Shown in pieces: positions 7,166 to 16,846 of a stretch of 64,000 bases of DNA. Each line of letters starts with the position of its first letter. Within the stretch, counting starts at the first letter, position 1. The notes beneath the pieces are model-generated. The model made no database searches. It was not told where the DNA came from and was given only the letters and a program-made list of their open reading frames with translations. Source of the stretch: CADCTB01 sp963768975 (GTDB lineage Bacteria > Actinomycetota > Acidimicrobiia > Acidimicrobiales > AC-14); the NCBI GenBank assembly GCA_963768975.1, contig CAVYKB010000013.1:434001-498000 (forward strand), in the 5' to 3' direction. A program made the position numbers and the translations under genes.

Positions 7166-9096
7166 AGGCCGCGGCCGGCATCGAACCGGCCACGGCCGTG
7201 CTGCTCGCCCCCGTCACCGACCGGCACGCCCTGCCCCAGGCGATCGCCGACGCGCTCGGGCTGCGGGTCGTCCACGGCGATGGCCTCACTGCGTGCGCGG
7301 CGCTGCTCGCCGCCGGCCCCCAGCTCCTGGTGCTCGACAACTGCGAGCACCTGCTCGATGGAGTACGTGCCGTGGTCGGGCGCCTCCTCGCGGATTGCCC
7401 TGAGCTCACCGTCTTGGCGACGAGCCGCGAACCGCTTGCGCTCCCGGCCGAGCAGCGACTTCGACTGGCTCCGCTCCCGGTGTCCCGACCCAGGGATGCT
7501 CGCGACATCGACCACGCGCCTGCCGTCGCCGTGTTCATGGATCGCGCCTCGCGGCTCGACCCAACCTGGCGTCCCGGCGACAGCGACCTCGCCACCATCA
7601 CCGAGATCGTGCGACGGCTCGACGGCTTGCCGCTCGCCATCGAGCTCGCCGCCGGCCGCCTCGCCACTCTCGGGCTCGAGGACCTCCACGCCCGGCTCGA
7701 CCGCGCCCTTGACCTCCTGGGCGACGACCGGACCGGCACCCTCCGCCAGACGATCGCCTGGTCCTACGATCTCCTCGCCGGCGATGAACAGCGATTTGCC
7801 CGGTTCTTGAGCTCGTTTCCCGACGGGCTCGACCTGCACACGGCCGAAGAGCTCGGTGCCGAACTCCGGCTGACTGATCCGCTGCACGCTGTCGGACGGC
7901 TCGTCGACACGTCGATGCTCGAGTCCTCACGTGACCTAACCACGCGCTTCCGGATGCTCGACACCGTCGCCGCCTTCATGGCCGACAAGCTCGACGACCA
8001 CGACGAGGCCGACGAAGCCGCCGAGCGATTCCTGCGGTGGGCCCTCGGCCTCGTCGCCTGGATCGCACGGACCACCTACTCGGCCGATGAGCAGCGCGTC
8101 GACGACGCTCTCCGGCGAGAGCTTCCCAACCTCCGTGCCGCATGGCGGGCGGTCCGGTCACAAGCTCGCACCGACGACGCGATCGCCATGGTCGGAGGGC
8201 TCTTGGACGCCGCGACCTGGCGCGACCTCACCGAAGTATGGGAATGGAGCCTCGAGCTCGCCGAGGACCCCGCCATCACCGGCCACGCCTCCGGCTCGGT
8301 GGTCTTCGGGCTGGCAGCTACGAGCGCGTGGTTCCGCGGCGAGCTCGACCGCGCCGAAACACTCGCGTCCGCCGGCCTCGACCTCGCCGCTGGCGAGGAA
8401 TGGGCGTGCCTCGACGCCATGTCCCTCGTGGCCCTTAGCCGCGGCCGCCTCGACCTCGCGCGCTCACACGCGATCGCCGCCGCCGAGACCGCCCCACAAC
8501 CGACACAGAGCTTCGGTGTCGCGGCCCTCTCGGCCGCCTACAGCGGGGACCTCGGCGGCGCACGGGAACTCAACGAGCGGTTCTCGGCGGTCGCCGGGTG
8601 CCCGACCTTCGACGCCTTCCACGACTACGTCACTGCGGAGATCGAGGCGCTCAACGGTCATCGTGACGTAGCTCTCGCCCGATACGACGCCGCCATCGAG
8701 CTCGCGAAGACCGTCGGGTCGACCTTCGTCCAGGGAGTAGCGTCAGTCGGGCGCCTCTCCAACCTCGCCGACGCCTGCGAGACCAGCCGAGCACTCGCCG
8801 GCTACGAAGAGCTGATTGCCTACTGGGAACGAACCGGGTCCTGGGTGCAGCAATGGGTCACGCTGCGCAACCTCGCCGACCTCCTCGACTCGATCGGTGA
8901 CGACGTACCCGCCGCCCTGTTGCGCGCCGCAGCTGACCGCGCCGCTGACGCACCGATCAGAACCAACGATCGCCGCGCGACGGCGAACACCATGCCCGCG
9001 CCCCGTCACCCGGTCGTTGATGACCGGCGTCACGTCCTCCAGGTCGCTCGCGACGCGATCGCCCGACACATCGCCGTGAGCGCAACGGGCGACTGA
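7036..9096 (+). CDS. AfsR/SARP-like regulator, ATPase and TPR part
   Basis: Contains an NB-ARC/STAND-type ATPase: an N-terminal HRLRGRDSELAALRRLL, Walker A GPGGVGKTR, Walker B LLVLDNCEHLLD and the sensor TSREPL. A helical half rich in TPR-like repeats runs to the end (AGLDLAAGEEWACLDAM, ALARYDAAIELAKTVG). Such modules lie downstream of a BTAD domain in AfsR-like activators, and the missing domain is encoded directly upstream in another frame, so the annotated GTG at 7036 is only formal. If the shift is real, the ATPase part might still be made separately. It probably controls the divergent flavoprotein. Confidence 0.82.
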   Translation: MPRSPHRLRGRDSELAALRRLLASERLVTLIGPGGVGKTRLAIEAAAGIEPATAVLLAPVTDRHALPQAIADALGLRVVHGDGLTACAALLAAGPQLLVLDNCEHLLDGVRAVVGRLLADCPELTVLATSREPLALPAEQRLRLAPLPVSRPRDARDIDHAPAVAVFMDRASRLDPTWRPGDSDLATITEIVRRLDGLPLAIELAAGRLATLGLEDLHARLDRALDLLGDDRTGTLRQTIAWSYDLLAGDEQRFARFLSSFPDGLDLHTAEELGAELRLTDPLHAVGRLVDTSMLESSRDLTTRFRMLDTVAAFMADKLDDHDEADEAAERFLRWALGLVAWIARTTYSADEQRVDDALRRELPNLRAAWRAVRSQARTDDAIAMVGGLLDAATWRDLTEVWEWSLELAEDPAITGHASGSVVFGLAATSAWFRGELDRAETLASAGLDLAAGEEWACLDAMSLVALSRGRLDLARSHAIAAAETAPQPTQSFGVAALSAAYSGDLGGARELNERFSAVAGCPTFDAFHDYVTAEIEALNGHRDVALARYDAAIELAKTVGSTFVQGVASVGRLSNLADACETSRALAGYEELIAYWERTGSWVQQWVTLRNLADLLDSIGDDVPAALLRAAADRAADAPIRTNDRRATANTMPAPRHPVVDDRRHVLQVARDAIARHIAVSATGD

Positions 9097-9538
9097 CACC
9101 TCTACGGTCGTCAGTTGTCCGGCGTCAGGACCTTGTGCTCGACGATGTTGACGACTCGGATAGCCCGGCCGTGCGGTGCAGCTCCTCGTAGACCGGGAAG
9201 CTCCTGACACGATGAGCGGGCAGTCGAAGACATCGGCGCATGACGGCGCCGCTCGGCGCCGCGATCCAAGGTCGCGTCGGGCCCGACCAGATCGACGGCT
9301 CCGCCGCCGCGTCGCTTGACGCCCCGAATGCACAGAACGCGGGCCGGCGAGGCTGGGCGACGTCACCACCCCCGGGTGCCCCGCATAACCGGCGTTGCGT
9401 GACGGTGCGGACTTTTCGAGTGGCCGTTCTTTGGGGACACCCGTCGGCCAGGACGCGTGGATCGCCACCTCAGCTCGCCTGGCGGCGGCCCGTCCGCGGG
9501 CTGGCCGCCGACCCCGACGCCCGGTCGTACCGCCAGCA
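9097..9538. other. No intact gene; short minus-strand remnant
   Basis: No frame here gives convincing protein. On the minus strand, 9240 down to 9111, pieces such as DVFDCPLIV, FPVYEELHRT and RVVNIVEHKVLTPDN followed by a stop can be read in three successive frames. This suggests the eroded 3' end of a lost gene. I do not recognise the family. Confidence 0.35.
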
Positions 9539-10306
9539 TTACATCCGCAACAACCATTCGAGCGTGACCGACCACCCCGCTGAGCGGGGCTCGATGAGGT
9601 CCATGTGACCCACGTCGTGACGCACGACGAGGTCCACGGGGTCACCGGCCGCCCGCGCTGCCTCGGCATAGCGCTCGCTCATGTCGGCGGGCACATGGCG
9701 GTCGCGCATGCCGTGGACAAGGAGCTGGGGAACACCCAGCGGAAGCCGCTCGATCGGCGACGCCAGGCGGTACCGCTCCGCCACCTGCTGGGACCGGCCC
9801 CCGAGCAACTGGGCCACGGCCCCCCCGCCGATGCCGCGCTGGTCCGCATCGACCAGGTCGACAACTCCGGCGAGGGCGACGGCGGCGGCAACGGTCACCG
9901 GCGGCGCCGAGCCGGGCACCCCCGAGGGCAGGCCCGGGCGCGCCGCCGCCCACAGCGCCAGCTGGCCCCCGGCCGAGTGGCCGACGGTCGTCACCCGGGT
10001 CAGATCGAGACCCGGGAAGGGCGCGAGGGCGTCGATGCCGGCCGCGACGTCGTCAAAGGTCGCCGGCCACCCCCCTCCACCGCCGATACCCCGGTAGTCG
10101 AGGTTCCACGCCGCCAACCCGTTGGCGGCCAAATCAGCGGCCAGCTTGGACATGAGGCTCCGGCCATACATGGCGTGCCAGAACCCGCCGTGGAGGAGTA
10201 CCACCACCGGGTGAGGCCCCGGGCCGGCCGGCACCGACAGCTCGCCGGCCTGTGTGCGCTTCGCCCCGTAGTGGCGGACCACACGACGACGAAAGAGCCC
10301 CGGCAC
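9539..10306 (-). CDS. Alpha/beta hydrolase (carboxylesterase-like)
   Basis: A 255-residue cytoplasmic hydrolase of the BD-FAE/esterase type. The oxyanion-hole motif VVLLHGGFW, the nucleophile elbow VGHSAGGQ, the acid in HGMRDRHVP and the catalytic His in DVGHMDL are all present and correctly ordered. The N-terminus (VRHYGAKRTQAGEL) is typical of esterases related to kynurenine formamidase. The physiological ester is unknown. It stands alone, with 228 bp between it and the divergent DUF4383-like gene. Confidence 0.85.
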   Translation of the reverse strand: MPGLFRRRVVRHYGAKRTQAGELSVPAGPGPHPVVVLLHGGFWHAMYGRSLMSKLAADLAANGLAAWNLDYRGIGGGGGWPATFDDVAAGIDALAPFPGLDLTRVTTVGHSAGGQLALWAAARPGLPSGVPGSAPPVTVAAAVALAGVVDLVDADQRGIGGGAVAQLLGGRSQQVAERYRLASPIERLPLGVPQLLVHGMRDRHVPADMSERYAEAARAAGDPVDLVVRHDVGHMDLIEPRSAGWSVTLEWLLRM

Positions 10307-10533
10307 CCGACCGGCTTAGCAGCCGGCGATCCCGACCGGCCGCCATCGTGGGCGACGGAGCCGAGGTTTCCGTGGCGTGTGGGCCGCCAGCCGCCCGCGG
10401 TCTAGGGGCAGAGGGGAGAAAGTCCACCTGGCTCCTTCAACCGGCTGTCGGTCGGGCCCATTCCGGATGTCGGGCATCAGAGGGCGATCAATCGTGAGCT
10501 TCCTGAGTCTGCGAAGGCCCCTATGGTTCGCTG

Positions 10534-10872
10534 ATGGCCAGTCGGTGGGTGCTCGGGGGGTTCGCGGTGCTGCTGATCGCCGTGGGTGTGCTCGGCTTCC
10601 TCCCCGCGGGCGGGCGCGGGAGCACAAGCAACGCGCCCGCCTACAACGTCTTCCACCTCGCTTTCGGAGTGGCCGGCTTGGCCTTCGCTGTGTTGGGCGA
10701 CCGCTCGGCCGCCCGCGCGTTCCTCGTCGGCTTCGGGCTGATCGACCTCTACCAGGCCTTGGCCAGTCACCAGCAGTGGGTGCCCGCGGCCTTGTTCCGG
10801 TGGACGCCCACCGACGATCTGCTGCACCTCGTGGTCGGGGTGGTGCTGATTGCAGCGGGCGCCTTCCTCTAA
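10534..10872 (+). CDS. Small membrane protein (DUF4383-like)
   Basis: 112 residues with four predicted membrane segments: residues 5-25, 42-60, 63-85 and 92-112. The features NVFHLAFGVAGLAF and DLLHLVVGVVLIAAG match the repeated H-LxxGv pattern of the actinobacterial DUF4383 membrane family. Function is unknown. ATG 10534 is the only start that preserves the first membrane segment. No operon partner is visible. Confidence 0.72.
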   Translation: MASRWVLGGFAVLLIAVGVLGFLPAGGRGSTSNAPAYNVFHLAFGVAGLAFAVLGDRSAARAFLVGFGLIDLYQALASHQQWVPAALFRWTPTDDLLHLVVGVVLIAAGAFL

Positions 10873-11422
10873 CCGCGGCGCGGGTTCACATCTCAGGCAA
10901 GCTGCTCTCGCGGCATTCTTGAAAAGCCGAGAATGGAGCAGGTCCCCGGGGCGTCTCGTCCGGACCAACCCCCTGACCTTGTTCGTAGGCCCGAGCGACC
11001 AGGCTGGCCTGTATGGTCCGAAAGTACCCTCCACTGACCAGACAGCCCATGTCCACGCCGCTGGCCAACCGGAGCCGCTCGACGACTATGCGGCGTATAC
11101 CCAGCTGACGGCGGACCAGCCGAGTGCAGCGCCGAGCTCGGACGCTATAGCCTTCGATGGCAAGATTCAATGTCCGTGCTGCCCTGACGAGTGTGAAGCG
11201 CCAGGTGGGTGGGCGAGACTCGCCCGGGTTCTTGAGCAGGACCGGCAGAACACTGCCAGGACATGGTCCTCGCCAGTTTAGGCATCCTCGGATTCTCCGT
11301 TCGTGAGCCGCCGAGGTCGACTGATTCCCACACGACCCGTCGTCATCGCTGCCCCGCAACAGGCCCTCGGGGCGCGACGGCGGAGGCCAGGAGGCAATGA
11401 TCTCTCTCATGAGGGCGTCGCG
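10873..11422. other. 550 bp without a recognisable gene
   Basis: No frame on either strand reads as credible protein, and base composition is slightly less GC-rich than the flanks. It probably holds the end of the preceding transcript and the promoter of the kinase gene. No clear hairpin with a T-run was seen. Confidence 0.5.
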
Positions 11423-12565
11423 ATGATCCTGGCGGATCGCTATGAGCTCTTCGATGTGGTCGGCCGGGGCGGCATGGGCGAGGTGTGGGCGGCTCGGGAC
11501 CTGCGGCTGGATCGGAGCGTGGCCGTGAAGCTCCTGAGTGCCCATATGGCCTCAGAGGCCGGCGTCCGGGAGCGCTTTGAGGCCGAGGCCCGCTCCGCCG
11601 CCCGGCTCAGTCATCCCAACGTGGTGCAGGTCTTCGACAGCGGCGAGCACGACGGCGTCCCTTACCTGGTCATGGAACTGCTGCCGGGACGCACCCTGGC
11701 CGACGAGGTCGCCCTGGGCCCCCTGGATCCCGAGTCGGTCCGGCGCGTCGGCATGGAGGTCCTGGGGGCGCTGGAGGCGTCCCACCAGGCAGGAATCCTG
11801 CACCGGGACATCAAGCCGGGCAACGTGCTCCTCGCCGCTGACGGCAGGGTCAAGGTGGGTGATTTCGGCATCGCCAAGAGCACGGAGGGTGTGAGCCTGA
11901 CAAGCACCGGGATGATCGTGGGCACCGCCGCCTACCTGGCGCCCGAGCGGGTGGCGGGACAGCTGGCGACGCCCCAGAGTGACCTGTACGCGGTGGGCGT
12001 GGTCCTTTATGAGGCCCTGAGCGGCCGGAAGCCCTTCCAGGCCGACACGCCCCTCGGCCTCATGCGCGCGGTGGAGGCTCACCAGGCGATCCCGTTGGCT
12101 GAGGCCCGCCCCGGCCTGGAGACATCTCTGGTGGCGACGGTTGAGCGGGCCATGGCCAAGGATCCTCGCCGGCGTTTCAGCTCCGCCGCGGCCATGGCGG
12201 CGGCACTGGGAGAAGACGGCGCCGGCGCCGAATCCGGTACGGCGACGCTTGCCAATGCCGTCCCGTCTTCGACCGAGGTGCTGTCGGTACCGACCGGTGG
12301 CCAGCCGGCCGAGCTCCGCCGGCCCGACAGGGCCTCGAGGGCCGCGACCCTCTGGGACAAGCTCCGCCGCAATCCCGGCACATCCCTCGCAGCAGTCATC
12401 GTCGCCGTGTTCGTCCTCGTTACCGCACTCGCCACCAGAAGCGGCGATTCTCCCCAGACGCCGGCGACGGTCACGTCGCCAACTTCTCAGGCAGCTCCCG
12501 GGGGGTCGCTCCCGGACCCCCTGGACCGCGTCATCAAGTCACTGGAAGAGGCGGTCCGCCCGTGA
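11423..12565 (+). CDS. Membrane Ser/Thr protein kinase (PknB family)
   Basis: 380 residues. The kinase domain spans about 6-265, with glycine loop GRGGMGEVW, catalytic Lys36 (VAVKLL), HRDIKPGN with Asp129, DFG at 147-149 and APERV. A Pro/Ala-rich juxtamembrane linker follows, then a single membrane segment (SLAAVIVAVFVLVTAL) near residue 325. The short outer tail is rich in Thr, Ser and Pro and has no PASTA repeats. ATG 11423 is chosen because the family begins with the ADRYELFDVVG strand. The stop overlaps the start of the next gene as GTGA, so the following lipoprotein is very probably co-expressed. Confidence 0.92.
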   Translation: MILADRYELFDVVGRGGMGEVWAARDLRLDRSVAVKLLSAHMASEAGVRERFEAEARSAARLSHPNVVQVFDSGEHDGVPYLVMELLPGRTLADEVALGPLDPESVRRVGMEVLGALEASHQAGILHRDIKPGNVLLAADGRVKVGDFGIAKSTEGVSLTSTGMIVGTAAYLAPERVAGQLATPQSDLYAVGVVLYEALSGRKPFQADTPLGLMRAVEAHQAIPLAEARPGLETSLVATVERAMAKDPRRRFSSAAAMAAALGEDGAGAESGTATLANAVPSSTEVLSVPTGGQPAELRRPDRASRAATLWDKLRRNPGTSLAAVIVAVFVLVTALATRSGDSPQTPATVTSPTSQAAPGGSLPDPLDRVIKSLEEAVRP

Positions 12566-12948
12566 TCCGCCGACTCTGCGCCCTCTTGCTGCTCGTCCTC
12601 GTGGCCTGCGGTCAGGAGGCTGACGGCATCGGCCGAAGCGCCGCCGCCACACTCGAACCCCAGGTGCAGCAGGTGCGGGCGGCGGCAACCAACGGCGACC
12701 GGGCTGGAGCGACGGCGAAACTGGCCGAGCTGCGCGAGACAGTCGCCGACCTGCGCCAGAGCGGGGAGCTCGATGAAGAGGGCGCCGCCAAGGTGCTGGC
12801 TGCAGCCGCAGCGGTCGAAGCGCAACTGGGGCCCGGTTCGACCCCTACCGGCCAGGTCACCACCACCCTCGGCCAGAGGGACACCCGGGGGACGACGCGA
12901 ACGACAAAGAATGAGGGTAAGGGCAAGGGGAACGACAAAGACGACTGA
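12562..12948 (+). CDS. Small lipoprotein coupled to the kinase
   Basis: 128 residues starting with GTG within the kinase stop. The signal peptide RRLCALLLLVLVAC ends in a lipobox with the lipidated Cys at residue 16. The middle is an Ala-rich helical region (EPQVQQVRAAATNGDRAGATAKLAELRET) of two helices resembling an extracytoplasmic coiled pair. The tail is very polar (Thr, Lys, Gly, Asp). Similar small proteins follow membrane kinases in actinobacteria. A ligand or sensor role for the kinase is an inference from the coupling. Confidence 0.75.
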   Translation: MIRRLCALLLLVLVACGQEADGIGRSAAATLEPQVQQVRAAATNGDRAGATAKLAELRETVADLRQSGELDEEGAAKVLAAAAAVEAQLGPGSTPTGQVTTTLGQRDTRGTTRTTKNEGKGKGNDKDD

Positions 12949-12980
12949 CTGTCGTGGAGTGGGAACTCGACCCCATCTGA

Positions 12981-13250
12981 GAGGATGCTCGCCTCATCGC
13001 CACGGAACTGGTCAGCAACGCCGTGCTCCACGCCCGTACCGAGTTCAGGTTGACCCTGAGATCGAACGGCCTTGACTTTCTGCGCATCGAAGTGCGCGAC
13101 GAGAACACCCGTATGCCCTCACCGGCTGGAACGCCGCAGGACGCCACGAGCGGACGGGGATCCGCAGTCGTGTCGGCCCTCGCCGCGTCGTAGGGGACGC
13201 AGCAGGACGGGGACGGCAAAGTGGCGTGGGCGGAGATCGGGAGGACCACA
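12981..13250 (+). pseudogene. RsbW-like anti-sigma/ATP-binding protein, truncated with nonsense codon
   Basis: The frame reads LIATELVSNAVLHAR (N-box of the HATPase_c_2 fold), RIEVRDENTRMP (G1-box) and SGRGSAVVSALAAS. It then meets TAG at 13191-13193, after which GTQQDGDGKVAWAEI continues the family in the same frame. The stop stands where the family usually has Trp. A TGA at 12978 and lack of the N-terminal strand show the 5' end is lost too. It lies directly before a SpoIIE-type phosphatase gene, the normal partner of such kinases. Confidence 0.75.
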
Positions 13251-13860
13251 ACCTCCGATCAGCCCGGTGCCTCACCCTCGGCGATCTCGCCATCGAGAAG
13301 TCGACGGCGCAGGATGCCGACCCGGAGAATCCACCGGCGGGCGAAGCGGTCGCCCTGTAGTCGTCCTGGCAGAGCGGTCGAATCGACCGTGTGGTCGCGC
13401 TGACCGCCACCTCTCCTGCTCCCCGGTCGGGAGGTGTGCGCCAGCGCAACGATGTTCGCTGCGATCACCGATCCTGGGCGGAGCGAAATGCTCAACTCCC
13501 GGCTCACCGCGACAGACGATGGCGGTAGTCAATTTCTCTTGGCCGCACCGGAGCCTTCTTGACTGGACCGGCCGCTTTGCGGGCGGTCTCCGCTGCCCAC
13601 CCACCCCTCGATGGTCTGATTCCCGGTGGCCGCAGCAGCGGAACACTCTCGTCGGCCGAAAGCCATGGCCGACGCTGTGGATCGTCGGCCTCACTGTGGC
13701 GACCACCTGGCCATGGAAAGAGGGTCACCTCGTCGCCGGCCTTGCCGGGCGCCGGGTCGAATGGGAAGGTGGGGTGAGACAGCGGCGACCCCGGACCCCG
13801 GCCGCCGAACCCTGTTCGAACAGGACGCGCGGCTCCACGGCCGAGAATGACGAGGGGTCC
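13251..13860. other. 610 bp without a recognisable gene
   Basis: Several frames are open here, as expected at this GC content, but none has protein-like composition or a recognisable motif. It separates the RsbW-like remnant from the phosphatase gene. A ribosome-binding sequence GAGGGG lies just before ATG 13861. Confidence 0.5.
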
Positions 13861-15258
13861 ATGAGTGCGCAACCGGAACAGGCCCTCAAGGGCGGCCGCG
13901 ACGTCTCTTTGTCCGACGTCCAACCGCCGGCGGACGACATGTTCCAGGCCAGCCGGGTGGCGGCGGTCGACGCCACATCGCTGGTCGTCGGCGCGAGTGA
14001 GGGGGCATTCGAGCGCCTGACCCGGCTGGCGGCGCTGCTGCTCGACGCACCTCTGGCGTTTGTGACCGTGGTGGACACGACGCGCTCGTGGCACCGGACC
14101 TGCGTCGGTCTCGGCCCCCACGCCGCGGGCTTCGCCGCCGTGGAGGCATCGTTCTGCCGCTATGTGGTCGAGGGTGACGCGCCGCTGATCCTTGACGACG
14201 CCCGGGCCGATGCCCGGACCCGGGAGAACAGCACCATCGTCGGCATCGGCATCGTGGCGTGGGCCGGGTTCCCGATCCACGGGCTTGAGGGAGCCGTGAT
14301 CGGCACGTTCTGCGTCGTCGACACGGTGCCCCGTCGATGGAGCGCCCGCGACCTGCAGGTGATCGAGACGCTCGCCGACGCGGCGTCGGGCGAGATCGCC
14401 CTCCGGGCCGCCCTGGCCGCCGAGGCGAAAGCCCACGCCGAGGCGGAGGCACGTATGGCCGAGGCCGCCGAGCTGGCCCGCCTGGTCGCCGAGCTGGCCG
14501 AGCGGTCGGAGATCCTGGCCCGCACGCTCCGCCAGAGCCTGCTCCCTCCGGTGCTCCCGGAGGTGCCTGGCCTGGAAGTCGCCGCCCGGTACCAGCCGGC
14601 CTGCGGCGAGGAAGTGGTGGGCGACTTCTATGACGTTTTCCGGGCGGCCCGCTCCTCGTGGTGTGTGGTCATGGGCGACGTCTGCGGCAAGGGTCCGGAG
14701 GCGGCCACCGTCACCGCCCTGGCTCACTACACGCTGCGGGCCGCGGCGGCGCGCAGCGTCAGCCCAGCCCGGGTGCTGGGTCTGCTCAACACTGCGCTGC
14801 TGCAGCAGCGCCCGGGCGATGAGCGGTACCTCACCGTGGCCCTGGCCAGCGTGCGGATTCTCCGGGGACGCGTGCTGGCGACGCTGTGCTCGGCCGGGCA
14901 CCCGCCTCCTCTGCTGCGGCGCAGCGACGGGTCCGTCGAGGAAGCGTGCAGGCCGGGGATGGCGCTGGGCCTCTTCGACAAGCCACCCGTGTTCGACACC
15001 AAGCTCGTTCTCGCGCCCGGCGACAGCCTCGTCTTCTACACCGATGGTGTCACCGAGGCCCGCCGGGGCGCCGAGGAGCTCGGCGTCGATGGGCTCCGCC
15101 GGCTCGTGGGCGACGTCACACACGGCAGCAGCGCCGCCCATATGGCTGCCTCCATCGAAGCCCACCTCGGTGAGTATCGCGACGGGCTCCCTCGGGACGA
15201 CACGGCCATCCTGGTCGTCCGGGTGCCGGAGTCGCCGGAGCGGCGCGAATTCGCATGA
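13861..15258 (+). CDS. GAF-domain PP2C/SpoIIE-type phosphatase (RsbU-like)
   Basis: 465 residues. A GAF sensor domain (about 45-190; FVTVVDTTRSWHRTCVG, SFCRYVV, GTFCVVD) is followed by an Ala/Glu-rich coiled coil (195-235) and a SpoIIE-like PP2M phosphatase domain. The latter has LLPPVLPEVPGLEVA, VVGDFYDVF, MGDVCGKGPEAA, FYTDGVTEAR and DDTAILVVR, and the metal-binding Asp residues are intact. It should dephosphorylate an anti-sigma-factor antagonist in a partner-switching pathway. The frame is open for 790 bp further upstream, but ATG 13861 has a good GAGGGG ribosome-binding site and marks where family-like sequence begins. Confidence 0.9.
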   Translation: MSAQPEQALKGGRDVSLSDVQPPADDMFQASRVAAVDATSLVVGASEGAFERLTRLAALLLDAPLAFVTVVDTTRSWHRTCVGLGPHAAGFAAVEASFCRYVVEGDAPLILDDARADARTRENSTIVGIGIVAWAGFPIHGLEGAVIGTFCVVDTVPRRWSARDLQVIETLADAASGEIALRAALAAEAKAHAEAEARMAEAAELARLVAELAERSEILARTLRQSLLPPVLPEVPGLEVAARYQPACGEEVVGDFYDVFRAARSSWCVVMGDVCGKGPEAATVTALAHYTLRAAAARSVSPARVLGLLNTALLQQRPGDERYLTVALASVRILRGRVLATLCSAGHPPPLLRRSDGSVEEACRPGMALGLFDKPPVFDTKLVLAPGDSLVFYTDGVTEARRGAEELGVDGLRRLVGDVTHGSSAAHMAASIEAHLGEYRDGLPRDDTAILVVRVPESPERREFA

Positions 15259-15487
15259 GCGGGACGGCAAGATTTCGCTCGAACGGGACCGCAGGCAGAT
15301 AGAGTTCCGATGTCCGATGACACGCACGCATCCGCGGGCGACATCCGACAAGCAGCCTGTTGCCCCGGACCCCGGCGACGCCCACGTGGACGACGCCTCG
15401 GAGGTCTTCGGTTGGCAGGCGCAAAGCAGCCTCACTCTCGACCACTGCGACGACGCCGCATCGAAGCGCCGAGCGACGGAGAGATCG

Positions 15488-15793
15488 ATGGCCGTTCATA
15501 GGAACCCTTTCGTCGACGCTGAAGACGATGACTGGCGCACCCTGGCCGCGTGCCGGGACGTCGACGCCAACCTCTTCTTCCCGAACGGCAGCACCGGACC
15601 CGCCCTCGGCCAACTCCAGGCGGCAAAGGCCTTCTGTCGATCCTGCCCCGTGCAGCACGCGTGCCTCGAGTTCGCCCTCGAGACCAATCAGGAGGACGGC
15701 GTCTGGGGCGGAAAGGACGAAACTGAGCGCCGACGGCTTCGCCGGGAGTGGCGCCAGTCTCGCAAACAGGTGGTGCGACCGGTGAGCGTGTAA
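15488..15793 (+). CDS. WhiB-family iron-sulfur transcription factor
   Basis: 101 residues with the four cluster-binding Cys: Cys22 (AACRD), Cys50 and Cys53 (FCRSC), and Cys59. The GVWGG turn and a basic C-terminus (ERRRLRREWRQSRKQ) for DNA contact follow. Start ATG 15488 has GGAGAG at good spacing and gives a family-length N-terminus; the frame is open up to an ATG at 15317 that would add 57 unlikely residues. It probably senses redox or NO through its [4Fe-4S] cluster and acts with a sigma factor. It sits in the signalling cluster between the phosphatase and the ANTAR proteins. Confidence 0.92.
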   Translation: MAVHRNPFVDAEDDDWRTLAACRDVDANLFFPNGSTGPALGQLQAAKAFCRSCPVQHACLEFALETNQEDGVWGGKDETERRRLRREWRQSRKQVVRPVSV

Positions 15794-16056
15794 AGGGCAC
15801 GCCAACTACATCCGCACCTTTCATCGCCGTGCCCTGAACACCGACCGGACGCCCCACACCCCGCTGCTGGTCCAGGGGCGTGCCAGGCGAGGGTAGGCTC
15901 AACGCAAAGCGCTCGGTGGTACCGCCGAGCGACATGCGCTGGATCCGGTCCCCGTCGAGCGCCTCGCCGTCAGACGAGGAGAGAACACGAGGGCTCACAG
16001 GAATCCCGCCCGCGTTATCGACGCGTGTATCCCTGTGCGTCGGAGGGGTTGACGCG

Positions 16057-16752
16057 ATGCCGGGCGCTCGGCTCCTACGGATCCTGGCTCGGCTGGAGGA
16101 CGGCGGGACCGATGGTCCGGCGCCGGCCCGGCTGTGCGAGCTGTGTGCCGACATCCTGGTCATGACCGGCGCCGGCATCATGCTCATGTCCGGCGACATT
16201 CCTCGAGGCTCGATCTGCAGCTCCGACAGAACGAGTGCCCTGATCGAGGATCTCCAGTACACCCTCGGTGAGGGGCCGTGCGTCGACGCCTACCAGTACG
16301 ACCACCCCGTCGTAGAGCCCGATCTCGCCGCGAAGGGAGCGAGCCGCTGGTTCGCCTTCACCCCGCAAGCCGTCCTGGCCGGCGCCCAGGCGGTGTTCGG
16401 CTTTCCACTCCGCGTCGGAGCCATACGTATCGGTGCCATCAACCTCTACCGGGACCGCCCCGGTTCCCTGTCCGGAGAGCAGTACGCGGACGCCCTGGTG
16501 CTGGCGGGCGTGGCCGCCCGAGCGGTCCTATCCATGCAGGCGGACGCGCCGGTGGGGCTACTGGGCGCCGAGCTGGAGTCGGGATCAGACTTTCGCTTCG
16601 TCGTGCACCAGGCTTCGGGCATGGTGTCGGCCCAGCTCGACGTCAGCGTCACCGAGGCCCTCATTCGGATGCGCGCCTACGCCTTTTCCCACGACCGCTA
16701 CCTCGCTGCGGTGGCCGAGGACGTCGTAGCCCGCCGGCTCCGTTTCTCGTGA
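16057..16752 (+). CDS. GAF-ANTAR regulator
   Basis: 231 residues. The GAF domain (about 20-165) contains CADILVMTGAGIMLMSGD, LQYTLGEGPCVDAY and GFPLRVGAIRIGAINLY. The C-terminal ANTAR-type three-helix RNA-binding domain reads QASGMVSAQLDVSVTEAL, then RMRAYAFSHDRYL and AEDVVARRL. Such proteins act as signal-controlled antiterminators. The start at 16057 has GGAGGGG just upstream; the frame is open further, but that sequence is not protein-like. It is followed by a second GAF-ANTAR gene of different subtype. Confidence 0.85.
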   Translation: MPGARLLRILARLEDGGTDGPAPARLCELCADILVMTGAGIMLMSGDIPRGSICSSDRTSALIEDLQYTLGEGPCVDAYQYDHPVVEPDLAAKGASRWFAFTPQAVLAGAQAVFGFPLRVGAIRIGAINLYRDRPGSLSGEQYADALVLAGVAARAVLSMQADAPVGLLGAELESGSDFRFVVHQASGMVSAQLDVSVTEALIRMRAYAFSHDRYLAAVAEDVVARRLRFS

Positions 16753-16846
16753 CCGAGGATCGCGGCGGGCGGACGTGGCCATTCGGTCCAATTACTGTGA
16801 TGCTGTCGGTCCAACAGCGGGCCGGCGGCTGAGAGGATACAAGTCG

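Noticed and set aside
13221..13403. Small plus-strand gene starting at 13221
   Set aside because: It is the in-frame continuation of the RsbW-like remnant after its TAG codon and then turns into Arg/Ser-rich noise.
13504..15435. 643-codon minus-strand frame opposite the GAF-phosphatase
   Set aside because: Arg/Gly/His-rich shadow; the plus strand carries the phosphatase motifs.
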